Assembly: GCA_006226775.1 (NCBI GenBank)
Contig: SBGD01000044.1
Coordinates: forward strand, 1 to 44,679
Reading direction: 5' to 3'
From: Paracoccaceae bacterium
Lineage (GTDB): Bacteria; Pseudomonadota; Alphaproteobacteria; Rhodobacterales; Rhodobacteraceae
DNA length: 44,679 nucleotides
The position numbers and the translations under genes are program-made. The notes below the pieces were generated by a model that did not search any database, was not told the origin of the DNA, and worked only from the letters and a program-made list of their open reading frames with translations. Of the stretch, positions 24,028 to 32,606 are shown in pieces (within the stretch, counting starts at the first letter, position 1; each line of letters begins with the position of its first letter).

Positions 24028-24900
24028 TCACGTCTTGGACACTTCCCGGATCAGCGAGCCCGCGCCATGTTCGGTGAAAAGCTCCAGCAGGCAGGCATTG
24101 GGCGCGCGCCCGTCGAGGATGACAACCGCCCGCACGCCGCGCTCGATGGCGTCCAGCGCGGTTTCGGTCTTGGGGATCATGCCGCCGGCGATCACCCCGT
24201 CGCGGGTCATCTCGCGGATCTGCGCGGCGGTCAGTTCCGTCACCACCTGGCCCTCGGCGTTCTTGACGCCCGAGACATCGGTCAGCAGCAGCAGCCGGTC
24301 GGCCTTGAGCGCGCCGGCAATCGCGCCGGCGGCGGTATCGCCATTGATGTTGAAGGTCTCGCCGTTCCGCCCCGCGCCCAGCGGCGCGATCACCGGGATG
24401 GTGCCGGCGCGGAACATGTCGTGCAGCACGGCGGTGTTCATCTCCCTCGGCGTGCCGACAAAGCCCAGGTCGGGATTGGTCTGGTCACAGACCATCAGGT
24501 TGGCATCCTTGCCCGACAGGCCCACGGCCTTGCCGCCCTGGCCATTGATCGCTTGCACGATGCGCTTGTTGACGAGGCCCGAGAGCACCATCTCGACCAC
24601 TTCCACCGTGGCCTTGTCGGTGACCCGCTTGCCGCCCACGAAGGTCGATTCGATGCCCAGCTTGTCGAGCATGGCATTGATCATCGGCCCGCCGCCATGG
24701 ACGACCACCGGGTTGACGCCGACCTGCTGCATCAGCACGACATCGCGGGCGAATTCCTCCATCGCCTCGTCGCTGCCCATGGCGTGACCGCCCAGCTTGA
24801 TGACGACGATGGCATCGGTATAGCGCTGCAGGTAGGGCAGCGCCTGTGACAGCGTGCGGGCGGTGGCGATCCAGTCGCGGTTCATGTCTTGTGTTCTCAT
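24028..24900 (-). CDS. argB: Acetylglutamate kinase
   Basis: Phosphorylates N-acetyl-L-glutamate, the second step of arginine synthesis. It has 290 residues. Family motifs are [11 protein letters not shown] (about 32-42), [30 protein letters not shown] and the nucleotide-site [16 protein letters not shown], then [17 protein letters not shown]. The start could be 24900 or 24885 (MNRDWIATA). Neither has a strong Shine-Dalgarno. Alphaproteobacterial enzymes of this length often have the N-terminal helix linked to arginine feedback, which is inference here. The 277-base gap to engB (24901-25177) shows no gene, only a run of eight or more G near 24962. Confidence 0.96.
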   Translation of the reverse strand: MRTQDMNRDWIATARTLSQALPYLQRYTDAIVVIKLGGHAMGSDEAMEEFARDVVLMQQVGVNPVVVHGGGPMINAMLDKLGIESTFVGGKRVTDKATVEVVEMVLSGLVNKRIVQAINGQGGKAVGLSGKDANLMVCDQTNPDLGFVGTPREMNTAVLHDMFRAGTIPVIAPLGAGRNGETFNINGDTAAGAIAGALKADRLLLLTDVSGVKNAEGQVVTELTAAQIREMTRDGVIAGGMIPKTETALDAIERGVRAVVILDGRAPNACLLELFTEHGAGSLIREVSKT

Positions 24901-25177
24901 CCTGTCGTCCCTCTTGGCGTGTGGTTATCCCAAGGCGCGGGGCGGGGCGCAAGGGATTTGGAGGGGGGGGTCGAGACCGTCGAGCCCGTCCCCGCGCGGA
25001 ACAAAGGCCGAAGGCCGCCGCGCATCGCCGGGCCGCCCCCACGGCACGGCGATACCTCTGCCGCAAGCGCGTCGTTCCGAGGTTTTGCGGGTTTGGCTGA
25101 CATAAAGTGCACAGAACACCCGTCGGATCGCCGCACCGCGGCCCGACGATGCGCGGCTTGCACCAGGTCCGGAAACC

Positions 25178-25828
25178 TCAGACCAGCGTCGCGACAATCG
25201 CCCGCAGCGTTTCGATCCCGTCGCCTTTCTCGGAAGAGGTCACCACGATCTCCGGGAAGGCCGCCGGATGCGCCGACAAGCGCCCGCGTACCTGGGCCAG
25301 CACCTTCTCGCGCTCCTCCGCCTTGACCTTGTCGGCCTTGGTCAGCACGCATTGAAAAGTCACGGCACTCTTGTCGAGCAGCGTCAGGATCTCCTCGTCC
25401 ACCTTCTTGACCCCGTGGCGCGCGTCGATCAGCACGAAGGCGCGGCGCAGGGACTGGCGGCCCGAGAGGTATTGCTTGAGCAGCTTCTGCCATTTCTCCA
25501 CCACCGCCAGCGGCGCATTGGCATAGCCATAGCCGGGCAGGTCGACGAGGTAGTGACTGTCGGCCAGGGTGAAGAAGTTGATCTCCTGCGTCCGTCCCGG
25601 CGTGTTCGACGCCCGGGCGATGCCCTTGCGCCCGGTCAGCGCGTTGATCAGCGAGGATTTCCCGACGTTGGAGCGGCCGGCGAAACAGACCTCGATCCGG
25701 TCGTCCGGCGGCAGGCCGGACATGGCGACCACGCCCTTGAGAAACTCCTTCTCGCCGGCAAAGAGCTTGCGCCCGGCCTCGCGGGCAAACTCGTCCGGCT
25801 CTCCGGCGATGGGAAAGGGCAATTGCAT
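25178..25828 (-). CDS. yihA: Ribosome biogenesis GTP-binding protein YihA/YsxC
   Basis: An essential EngB-type GTPase for 50S assembly. It has 216 residues from ATG 25828 (MQLPFPIAGEPDEF). The G1 P-loop is GRSNVGKSS (51-59), G2 lies near NTPGRTQEINFF, G3 is DLPGYGYA and G4 is TKADK. The longer frame to 25912 runs into the MOSC gene and is rejected. The ATG overlaps the MOSC gene stop (ATGA). Gene order yidC-MOSC-engB-argB is common in Rhodobacterales. Confidence 0.94.
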   Translation of the reverse strand: MQLPFPIAGEPDEFAREAGRKLFAGEKEFLKGVVAMSGLPPDDRIEVCFAGRSNVGKSSLINALTGRKGIARASNTPGRTQEINFFTLADSHYLVDLPGYGYANAPLAVVEKWQKLLKQYLSGRQSLRRAFVLIDARHGVKKVDEEILTLLDKSAVTFQCVLTKADKVKAEEREKVLAQVRGRLSAHPAAFPEIVVTSSEKGDGIETLRAIVATLV

Positions 25829-26571
25829 CACGCGCGTCCTATCTGGTCGCCCGCGGCGACCTCTCCGCTTTTCACGATCTCCGCGCGCACGCTGAAATCC
25901 CGGTGGCCCCAATGGTCGAGCGTGGCCAGGATCCCGGCGTCGCGCCGGCCGGTCTCGGGGTTGGCATGGGTGGCAAGGCAGCGGTCGGTGCGCTCGCGCG
26001 GGATCACCACCGCCGAGCCGATCTGCACCTCGCGGTCGATCCAGTCGAATTCCTCCCAGGGCGCCAGCCCGTCGAAGAAGATATTGCCGCGCCAGCGATG
26101 GATCGAAAGCTCGCGGCCCAGGCGCTGTTCCACCGCCCGGTGCGAGGACCGGTTGCAGAGCGTGACCGAGGGGAAATCGCTGTCGGTAAAGCCGCGCTCC
26201 GCCGCCCGGATCACCCGGGCCGAGGCGGCGCGCCCCTGCGGCATCAGGCTGCGGGTCCAGGCGATCAGCCGCGCGCCCTCGTCATCGGGCCGGAAGGTCA
26301 AGGGCGCAAGGTCCGGGTGGGTCAGCGTCACCGTGGCGGTGGCTTCGTCGAGCCGGGCCTCGATGGCCTGCAACCCCGGCGCCTTGGAAACGCGCGAGAA
26401 ATTCTGGCAGGGCACCCATTGCGCCCCATCGGCCGCACTTTCCTCATGCGCCACCGCCCAGAGCCGGTCCCAGGGCAGGGTCTGGCCCCGGGTCAAAGCG
26501 ACGCGAGCCACGGCCTCTCGGCCATGGCTCTTGATCGGGTAGCGCAGGATGTCGGTGATCCGGCCGGTCAT
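25828..26571 (-). CDS. MOSC domain protein
   Basis: A 247-residue protein beginning MTGRITDILRYPIKSHGRE, the MOSC N-terminal beta-barrel signature. The MOSC core follows, with FPSVTLCNRSSHRAVEQ carrying the conserved Cys and RWRGNIFFDGLAPWEE. Family members bind molybdenum cofactor or handle sulfur from Cys desulfurases, and mARC and YcbX are characterised relatives. The specific reaction is unknown. Both ends overlap neighbours by four and one to four bases (yidC stop TGA within its ATGA, engB start within its stop), so translation is coupled. Confidence 0.88.
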   Translation of the reverse strand: MTGRITDILRYPIKSHGREAVARVALTRGQTLPWDRLWAVAHEESAADGAQWVPCQNFSRVSKAPGLQAIEARLDEATATVTLTHPDLAPLTFRPDDEGARLIAWTRSLMPQGRAASARVIRAAERGFTDSDFPSVTLCNRSSHRAVEQRLGRELSIHRWRGNIFFDGLAPWEEFDWIDREVQIGSAVVIPRERTDRCLATHANPETGRRDAGILATLDHWGHRDFSVRAEIVKSGEVAAGDQIGRA

Positions 26572-28403
26572 TTCCCGGCCGCATCCCCGGTCTTCTTGCG
26601 CTTGATGCTCGACTTGATGTTGCCGAAGACGTTCGGCTTGTAGCCGTGCGACCGCATGATCAGGTACTGCTGGGTGAAGGTGATCGTGTTGTTGGCAATC
26701 CAGTAGACCACCAGCCCCGAGGCAAAGCTGCCCAGCATGAACATGAAGACCCAGGGCATCCAGGCAAAGATCATCTGCTGCGTCGGATCGGTCGGCGCCG
26801 GGTTCAGACGCTGCTGCAGCCACATCGAGATGCCCAGCAGAAGCGGCAGGATGCCGATGAAGATCAGCGCCATGATCGAGCCGGGCTCGGGCGCGGCCCA
26901 GGGCAGCAGGCCCCAGAGGTTGTAGAGCGACGAGGGGTCAGGCGCCGACAGGTCGCGGATCCAGCCGATCCAGGGCGCGTGGCGCAGTTCCAGCGTGACG
27001 AAGATCACCTTGTAGAGCGAGAAGAAGATCGGGATCTGCAGAAGGATCGGCAGGCAGCCCGAGGCCGGGTTGACCTTTTCCTTCTTGTAGAGCGCCATCA
27101 TCTCCTGCTGCATCTTCTGGCGGTCGTCGCCGGCGCGCTCCTTGAGCTTTTCCATCTCGGGCTGAAGCTCGCGCATCTTGGCCATCGAGGAATAGGACTT
27201 GTAGGCCAGCGGAAAGAGCAGCGCCTTGATCAGGAAGGTCAGCGCGATGATCGCCCAGCCCATGTTGCCGATCAGCTGGTTGAGCCAGTGCAGCACGGCG
27301 AACATCGGCTTGGTGATGAAGAAGAACCAGCCCCAGTCGATCGAATCGAGGAAGCCCTCGACACCGGCGGTTTGGTATTCGCGGATGGTTTCCCATTCCT
27401 TGGCCCCGGCAAAGAGCTGGGTGGTGGCGGTCACCTCGGCGCCGGGCGCGACCGAGCGGGTCGGAAGCACGGTTTCGGTCTGGTAGATGTCGCGGCGGGC
27501 GTCGTACTTGGCGGCGGATTTGAACGCCTCGCCCGGGGTCGGGATCAGCGTTGTCATCCAGTAGTGATCGGTAAAGCCGATCCAGCCGTTGCCCGCGACC
27601 TGAGTCACCTCGGCCTGGGCGCCTTCGCGCGGGTCGAGGTCGAAATCGGTCATGTCGGAATAGTCGACCTCGGACAATTCGCCATCGGCCATGGCGACGA
27701 CGCCCTCGTGCAGCACGAAGAAGTTCTTCAGGTCCGCAGGTTCGCCATGGCGGGCGAGGATGCCGTAGGGCGCCATGGTGACGGTGGCCTCACCGCTGTT
27801 GGTCACCTTCTGGGTGATGGTGAACATGTAGTCGCGGTCGACCGCGATCTCGCGGCGGAACACCAGGCCCTTGCCATTGTCCCAGGTCAGGGTGACGGGG
27901 CTGTCCTCGGTCAGGGTGGCGCCGGGGGTGGTCTGCCACTCGGTATTGGGGCCGGGCACCTCTTCGGCGCTCAGCCCCTGGCCCGCGGCCCAGCCGTAAA
28001 GCGCGTAATAGGCGCCGGGCTGGCCCACCGGTTTCAGCAGGCTGACGATCGGCGCGCCCTCGTCCAGGCTCTCGCGGTAGTCCTTGAGCGCCAGGGTGTC
28101 GATCCGCCCGCCAAGCGCCGAGATGCTGCCCGACAGGCGCGCGGTCTCGATCATGATGCGCGCGGCGTTCTCGGCGCTGGTCGCGGCGGCCTCTTCGGTC
28201 GCGGGCGTGGTGCCGGGGGCCGCGCCGGGGACTTCGGCCACCCCGCCGGGGGCGGGCACCGAAGGCACCGTGGACTCTTCGGTCACCGCCGGCGCGGGGT
28301 CGGTCATCTCCGTCTCGGGCGGAGGGAAGAGCACGAACCAGATCAGGATCACGACGAAGCTGAGCGCGGTTGCGATGATGAGGTTCTTGTTCTGATCGTC
28401 CAT
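26568..28403 (-). CDS. yidC: Membrane protein insertase YidC
   Basis: Inserts and folds inner-membrane proteins, alone or with SecYEG. It has 611 residues. It begins with a membrane anchor (NLIIATALSFVVILIWFVLF, 7-26), then a Pro/Ala/Glu-rich linker and the large periplasmic domain. The conserved C-terminal 60KD_IMP domain starts near GWGWFFFITKP-like WGWFFFITKPMFAVLHWLN. It has the charged cytoplasmic coiled region (MAKMRELQPEMEKLKERAGD) and ends Lys-rich. It is the first gene of yidC-MOSC-engB-argB. The 170-base gap upstream holds no gene I can support. Confidence 0.96.
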   Translation of the reverse strand: MDDQNKNLIIATALSFVVILIWFVLFPPPETEMTDPAPAVTEESTVPSVPAPGGVAEVPGAAPGTTPATEEAAATSAENAARIMIETARLSGSISALGGRIDTLALKDYRESLDEGAPIVSLLKPVGQPGAYYALYGWAAGQGLSAEEVPGPNTEWQTTPGATLTEDSPVTLTWDNGKGLVFRREIAVDRDYMFTITQKVTNSGEATVTMAPYGILARHGEPADLKNFFVLHEGVVAMADGELSEVDYSDMTDFDLDPREGAQAEVTQVAGNGWIGFTDHYWMTTLIPTPGEAFKSAAKYDARRDIYQTETVLPTRSVAPGAEVTATTQLFAGAKEWETIREYQTAGVEGFLDSIDWGWFFFITKPMFAVLHWLNQLIGNMGWAIIALTFLIKALLFPLAYKSYSSMAKMRELQPEMEKLKERAGDDRQKMQQEMMALYKKEKVNPASGCLPILLQIPIFFSLYKVIFVTLELRHAPWIGWIRDLSAPDPSSLYNLWGLLPWAAPEPGSIMALIFIGILPLLLGISMWLQQRLNPAPTDPTQQMIFAWMPWVFMFMLGSFASGLVVYWIANNTITFTQQYLIMRSHGYKPNVFGNIKSSIKRKKTGDAAGK

Positions 28404-28573
28404 GAGGGACTGCCACCTGTCCTTGAGTATCAGCCGGGTTCAACAGTTCAGCGGCCAAAAGGTCAAGGGCAGAGTGGCATATTCGCGTCCGCTGCGTCCA
28501 TTGGTGACCGCTGTTGCCCCGGCGGCGCGGGCGGAAACGCGCGGCCCGGCCCCGCAGGGCGCGGGGCGCCGCT

Positions 28574-29371
28574 TCAGCGCGCCGCGCAGCCCCGGATGTC
28601 GACCGCGTGGCTGCTGCCCAGCACGGTAAAGCGCAGGCCCGACCGGTCGAGCGCGAAGGGCGCGCCGGTGACATGCGCCAGTTCCGTCGTGGCGGTCAGA
28701 TCGCCGCCCCGGCGCGTGCTGCGCGCCTCGGCCACCCAGAGCGAGGGATTGGCCGATTCCACCACCACGAATTCGCGCCCCCCGGCGGGCGGCATGGCGA
28801 TGCGCGCCTCGAGCCGGATGCCGCCCTTGACCGGGCGCACGTCGCAGGTGACCTTGCCGACCCGCGCCTCGGAGGCCTGCAGCGGCTGATCGACCAGCGC
28901 GGCGACGATGCGCGGATCGCGCTCCCCGCCGCGGCCCAGCGTGCCGGCAAAGCTGAGCGAGGCGGGCACGCAGATGTCCTTGCAGACGCCCAGCTCCATC
29001 CGCGCCTCGAGCCGGACATCGCCGGAGGTGTTTTCGGGGCGGATCTCGAAGGGGATGACCACGTCGCCGGGATAGCCGATCGAGGTCATGCCGTTCTGGT
29101 CCATCACCTGCGGCGTCGGCCAGACCGGGCGCAGCGCGCGCACGTTGCGGCTGCCGGCCCAGTCGAAGCGCGGCGGGATGCCGGCCTCGCCGGGCGCGCG
29201 CCAATAGGTCTTCCAGCCGGGCTGAAGCGTGATCAGAAGTCCCGCCACATGGCTGCCGTCGGCCTGCCGCCAGCCGGGAAGGAATTCGGCGCGGGCAATC
29301 TCGCCCTGCGCCGAAAGCGGCGCGGCAAGACCGAAAAGACAGGCGGCAAGGGTCAGCAGAAGACGTGTCAT
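28574..29371 (-). CDS. Secreted DsbD N-terminal-domain protein
   Basis: A 265-residue periplasmic protein with a signal peptide (MTRLLLTLAACLFGLAAPLS then AQG). The mature part is similar to the N-terminal domain of DsbD/ScsB, with PGWKTYWRAPGEAGIPP (about 51-67) and the redox-type motif GVCKDICVP (C130, C134). No membrane domain or thioredoxin domain follows, so it is the domain on its own. It may receive electrons from a CcdA-like partner elsewhere (inference). It is divergent from yqgE. Confidence 0.85.
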   Translation of the reverse strand: MTRLLLTLAACLFGLAAPLSAQGEIARAEFLPGWRQADGSHVAGLLITLQPGWKTYWRAPGEAGIPPRFDWAGSRNVRALRPVWPTPQVMDQNGMTSIGYPGDVVIPFEIRPENTSGDVRLEARMELGVCKDICVPASLSFAGTLGRGGERDPRIVAALVDQPLQASEARVGKVTCDVRPVKGGIRLEARIAMPPAGGREFVVVESANPSLWVAEARSTRRGGDLTATTELAHVTGAPFALDRSGLRFTVLGSSHAVDIRGCAAR

Positions 29372-29487
29372 GGGCTATCACATGCGCCAAAGCCGGTTGA
29401 AATCCAACTCACGTTGTGGCGAGCCTTGCGTCACGCCCGGCTACGGCCCATCTTTGCAGCAACAGGCAAGACCGGAGTGACCACGCA

Positions 29488-30060
29488 ATGACCGAGGCCG
29501 AGACCACCGGACTGACCGGCCAGCTGCTGATTGCCATGCCGGGGATGATGGACCCGCGCTTCGCGCATTCCGTGGTCTATCTCTGCGCCCATTCGAACGA
29601 AGGCGCCATGGGGCTGATCATCAACAAGCCGGTGGCCGATCTCGACCTCGGCGACCTGCTGCGCCAGCTGGACCTGCCGGTGACCGACGATTTCGCGCCC
29701 GGGCGCATCCATTTCGGCGGCCCGGTGGAACAGGCGCGCGGCTTCGTGCTGCACACGCCGGATTATTCCTCGCCGGTGGCGACGCTCACGGTCGATGCCG
29801 AGATCTCGATGACCGCCACCATCGACGTGCTGGAAGAGATCGGCGTCGGGCGCGGCCCGAAGCGCAGGCTGGTGGCGCTGGGCTATGCCGGCTGGGGGCC
29901 GGGGCAGCTTGAGGCTGAACTGGGCCAGAACGGCTGGCTGACCTGCGACAGCGCGCCCGAGCTGATCTTCGGCCTGCCCGATGCCGAGAAATGGGAAGCG
30001 GCGCTGAAACGCCTCGGCGTCGATGCGCTGGCGCTGTCCTCGACCGCCGGGCACGCCTGA
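29488..30060 (+). CDS. YqgE/AlgH family protein (UPF0301)
   Basis: A 190-residue member of the widespread YqgE/AlgH family, whose biochemical role is unknown. Family blocks are GQLLIAMPGMMDPRFAHSVV (about 11-30), HSNEGAMGLIINKP, HFGGPVEQARGFVLH and the C-terminal GYAGWGPGQLEAELGQNGWL. The ATG at 29488 is chosen because GGAG lies 10 bases upstream and homologues begin near here. A longer frame from 29416 is not conserved. It is convergent with idi, 7 bases apart. Confidence 0.93.
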   Translation: MTEAETTGLTGQLLIAMPGMMDPRFAHSVVYLCAHSNEGAMGLIINKPVADLDLGDLLRQLDLPVTDDFAPGRIHFGGPVEQARGFVLHTPDYSSPVATLTVDAEISMTATIDVLEEIGVGRGPKRRLVALGYAGWGPGQLEAELGQNGWLTCDSAPELIFGLPDAEKWEAALKRLGVDALALSSTAGHA

Positions 30061-30067
30061 GCGCGGC

Positions 30068-30592
30068 TCAGCCGCCGGTGGCGAAGATCGCCTCGGCGTG
30101 ATCGCGCAGGTAGATCCGGAGCCAGGGGGTGAACCGCGCGGGCGTCGCCGCCACCTGCGCCTCGAGATCGGCGCGCGCCACCCAGGCCACCGCCTGCACC
30201 TCCTCGGGGTTGGGGGTGACGGCAAGGGTCTCGGGCGCGCTCAGGCTGAAGATCTCCACCACCTCGTGCTCGGTCAGGCCGCCGCCCACATCGGCACGGT
30301 ATTCCACCTGTTGCCGCCAGACCGGCGTGACGCCGGTGATCCCCAGTTCCTCGTCCAGCCGCCGCACCGCGCAATCCTCGGGCGCCTCGTCCCAGAGCGG
30401 ATGGGTGCAGCAGGTATTGGCCCAGAGACCCGGCGTGTGGTACTTGCCCGCCGCCCGCTGCTGCAGCAGCACCTTGTCGCCGGACAGCACGAAGACCGAC
30501 ACCGCCTTGTGCCGCAGCCCGCGCCGGTGCACCTCGAGCTTGTCCATCGGCATCAGCCTGCCGTCGACCCAGGCGGGCACCTCGTGAGCCAT
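30068..30592 (-). CDS. idi: Isopentenyl-diphosphate delta-isomerase (type I)
   Basis: Interconverts IPP and DMAPP for isoprenoid synthesis. It has 174 residues, a Nudix-fold enzyme. Landmarks are HRRGLRHKAVSVFVL with metal-binding His residues, GLWANTCCTHP with the catalytic Cys, the Nudix-like block EDCAVRRLDEELGI and the EHEVVEIF segment with the catalytic Glu. In Rhodobacter relatives idi may lie near carotenoid or photosynthesis genes. None is seen in this window. The upstream gap of 191 bases is shared with the divergent cytochrome gene. Confidence 0.95.
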   Translation of the reverse strand: MAHEVPAWVDGRLMPMDKLEVHRRGLRHKAVSVFVLSGDKVLLQQRAAGKYHTPGLWANTCCTHPLWDEAPEDCAVRRLDEELGITGVTPVWRQQVEYRADVGGGLTEHEVVEIFSLSAPETLAVTPNPEEVQAVAWVARADLEAQVAATPARFTPWLRIYLRDHAEAIFATGG

Positions 30593-30727
30593 GTGGTCTC
30601 TCCTGTCCGCGATTCCCTCGGCGTCCGGCCGCGCTGATCGCAGGGCCTACCCCCTGCGGGGCGCCGGGATCAAGGCCCTGTCGGTTTCGCCGCCACTCGG
30701 GAGGGCAAACTGTCGCAAGTCTCCGGC

Positions 30728-30754
30728 TTGACCGCGGGCCCGGCAGGCTATGTG
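30728..30754 (+). promoter_or_regulatory. Weak candidate promoter of the cytochrome c gene
   Basis: TTGACC at 30728-30733 and TATGTG at 30749-30754 are 15 bases apart, about 30 bases before the ATG. The spacing is short, so this is tentative. Confidence 0.3.
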
Positions 30755-30783
30755 CTGCGGCCGACATCAAGGGAGATCGCCCG

Positions 30784-31245
30784 ATGAAGATCCTTGTTCT
30801 GACCTCCACGCTTGCCCTCGGCCTGGCGCTGCCGGCGCTGGCCGAGAGCCCCGACCCGGGGGCCAGCGGCGATGCCGCGCGCGGAAGGGAGGCCTTCGCG
30901 GCCTGCCAGACCTGCCACGTGGTCGCCACCGCCCAGGGCGAGGTGCTGGCCGGCAAGCGCGCCCGGACCGGGCCGAACCTGCATGGCGTGGCCGGGCGCG
31001 CCGCCGGTGCGCGCGACGATTTTCGCTATGGCAGGGACCTGGTCGCCGCCGGGGCGGCGGGCATGGTGTTCGACGAGGCGACCTTTGTCGCCTATGTCAT
31101 GGACCCGAAAGAGAGCCTGCGCGCGGTGCTGGGCAATGACCGGGCGCGCTCGAAGATGAGCTACCGGGTGCGCGAGGCGGGGCAAGCCCGCGATCTCTAT
31201 GCCTTCCTGCTGAGCCTGTCGCCGCCGGAGGATAGCGGCAGCTGA
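30784..31245 (+). CDS. Class I cytochrome c (cytochrome c2-like)
   Basis: A secreted monoheme c-type cytochrome of 153 residues. The signal peptide is MKILVLTSTLALGLALPALA. The heme site is CQTCH (C41, C44, H45). GPNLHGVAGRAAG is the usual c2/c550 loop and the likely sixth ligand is M125 in SKMSYRV. It would carry electrons in the periplasm, between bc1 and oxidases or reductases by family analogy. GGGAGATCGC precedes the ATG. It stands alone between idi and phnM. Confidence 0.9.
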   Translation: MKILVLTSTLALGLALPALAESPDPGASGDAARGREAFAACQTCHVVATAQGEVLAGKRARTGPNLHGVAGRAAGARDDFRYGRDLVAAGAAGMVFDEATFVAYVMDPKESLRAVLGNDRARSKMSYRVREAGQARDLYAFLLSLSPPEDSGS

Positions 31246-31394
31246 CCGGGCGGAGGGTGCAGATCCGTTGCGGCGCGTGACCTGCGGCGCGCCGGATCGC
31301 GCCGTGCCTTGCCGGAAATGGCCCGCGGCCCTCGACATTTCGGGCCCATGCCGCGAGGTTGTGGCATCCGGACGATGACAGGACGGCCGCGGCC

Positions 31395-32537
31395 ATGACC
31401 GACTTTCTTCTGACCAATGCGCGCCTCGTGCTCGAACACGAGACGGTCCCCGGCACGCTGCAGGTCCAGGGCGACCGTATCGCCGATATCTCGCCCGGGC
31501 CGACCGCGGCCGCCGGGGCGATCGATTGTGACGGCGACCTGGTGCTCCCCGGGCTGATCGAACTGCATACCGACAACCTCGAGCGCCACATCCAGCCGCG
31601 CCCGGGCGTCGACTGGCCCCATGCGGCGGCGATCCTGGCGCATGACGGCGAACTGGCCTCGACCGGCATCACCACCGTCTTCGACGCGATGCGGGTGGGC
31701 TCGGTGATCTCGACCGGCGAATCACGCTACCGCAAGTATGCCAGGGCCCTGTCGCGCGAATTGCTCGAGATCCGGGCGCTGGGCATGCTGCGCATCGGGC
31801 ATTTCCTGCACCTGCGTGCCGAGGTCTGTTCCGAGACGCTGATCGAGGAGCTGGAGGAATTCACCCCTCGCGACCGGGTCGGCATCCTGTCGATCATGGA
31901 TCACACGCCCGGCCAGCGGCAGTTCCGCGACCTGACGAAGTTCGAGCATTACGTGCGCTCCAAGCACGGGCTGACCGAGGCGCAGTTTGCCCGCCATGTC
32001 CGCAATCTGACCGCGACCCGGGCGCGGGTGGGCGACGCCCATGAAGCGGCGGCGGTGCACCATGCGCGCCGGCTGGGCGCGGTGCTGGCCAGCCATGACG
32101 ACACCACGACGGCCCAGGTGGCCGCCAGCCGGGACCAGGGCGTCCGGGTGGCGGAATTTCCCACCACGCCCGAGGCGGCGCGGGCCTGCCAGGCGGCGGG
32201 CATCGCGGTGATGATGGGGGCGCCGAACCTGATCCGCGGCGGATCGCATTCCGGCAACGTGGCGGCGCGGGCGCTGGCCGAGGCGGACCTGCTGGACATC
32301 CTGTCCTCGGACTACGTGCCCTCGTCGCTGATGTCGGGGGCCTTCGGGCTGGCCGATCTCTGGGACGATCTGCCGCGCGCCATCCGCACGGTGACGGCGA
32401 CACCGGCGGATGTGACCGGGCTGGCGGATCGCGGACGGCTGGCGCCGGGATTGCGGGCCGACCTGGTGCGGGTGCGCCGCATGCAGGGCACGCCGGTGGT
32501 GCGCGGCGTCTGGCGTCACGGACGGCGCGTGGGGTAG
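31395..32537 (+). CDS. phnM: PhnM, ribose 1-methylphosphonate 5-triphosphate diphosphohydrolase
   Basis: An amidohydrolase-fold enzyme of C-P lyase phosphonate catabolism. It releases pyrophosphate from the triphosphate intermediate. It has 380 residues, beginning MTDFLLTNARLVLEHE. The diagnostic metal-site block LPGLIELHTDNLERHIQPRP spans 51-70. Other family marks are MDHTPGQRQFRD and ASHDDTTTAQV, then GAPNLIRGGSHSGN. The start at 31395 is favoured over a longer frame from 31359. No phnGHIJKL, phosphonate transporter or PhnN lies in the window, so it is a detached copy. Confidence 0.93.
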   Translation: MTDFLLTNARLVLEHETVPGTLQVQGDRIADISPGPTAAAGAIDCDGDLVLPGLIELHTDNLERHIQPRPGVDWPHAAAILAHDGELASTGITTVFDAMRVGSVISTGESRYRKYARALSRELLEIRALGMLRIGHFLHLRAEVCSETLIEELEEFTPRDRVGILSIMDHTPGQRQFRDLTKFEHYVRSKHGLTEAQFARHVRNLTATRARVGDAHEAAAVHHARRLGAVLASHDDTTTAQVAASRDQGVRVAEFPTTPEAARACQAAGIAVMMGAPNLIRGGSHSGNVAARALAEADLLDILSSDYVPSSLMSGAFGLADLWDDLPRAIRTVTATPADVTGLADRGRLAPGLRADLVRVRRMQGTPVVRGVWRHGRRVG

Positions 32538-32544
32538 GGCCGCC

Positions 32545-32584
32545 CGATCTGTCAACAGATCGGTCCCGATCCATTGATGGATCG
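32545..32584. repeat. GATC double-palindrome element, copy 2 (inverted)
   Basis: GATCTGTCAACAGATC (32546-32561), linker GGTCCC, then GATCCATTGATGGATC (32568-32583). Read on the minus strand it has the same order as copies 1, 3 and 4 and is nearly identical to copy 3, including the GGGACC linker and GC flanks. It lies 8 bases past the phnM stop and 23 bases past the convergent lipoprotein gene. Confidence 0.85.
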
Positions 32585-32606
32585 GCGCCCGCCCGCAGCC
32601 CGGGTG

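Noticed and set aside
24901-25177. Possible tRNA or small gene in the argB-engB gap
   Set aside because: No cloverleaf, no conserved T-loop sequence and no frame with a ribosome-binding site.
26646-28889. A 747-codon plus-strand open frame
   Set aside because: It is antisense to yidC and part of the DsbD N-domain gene, both of which are well supported.
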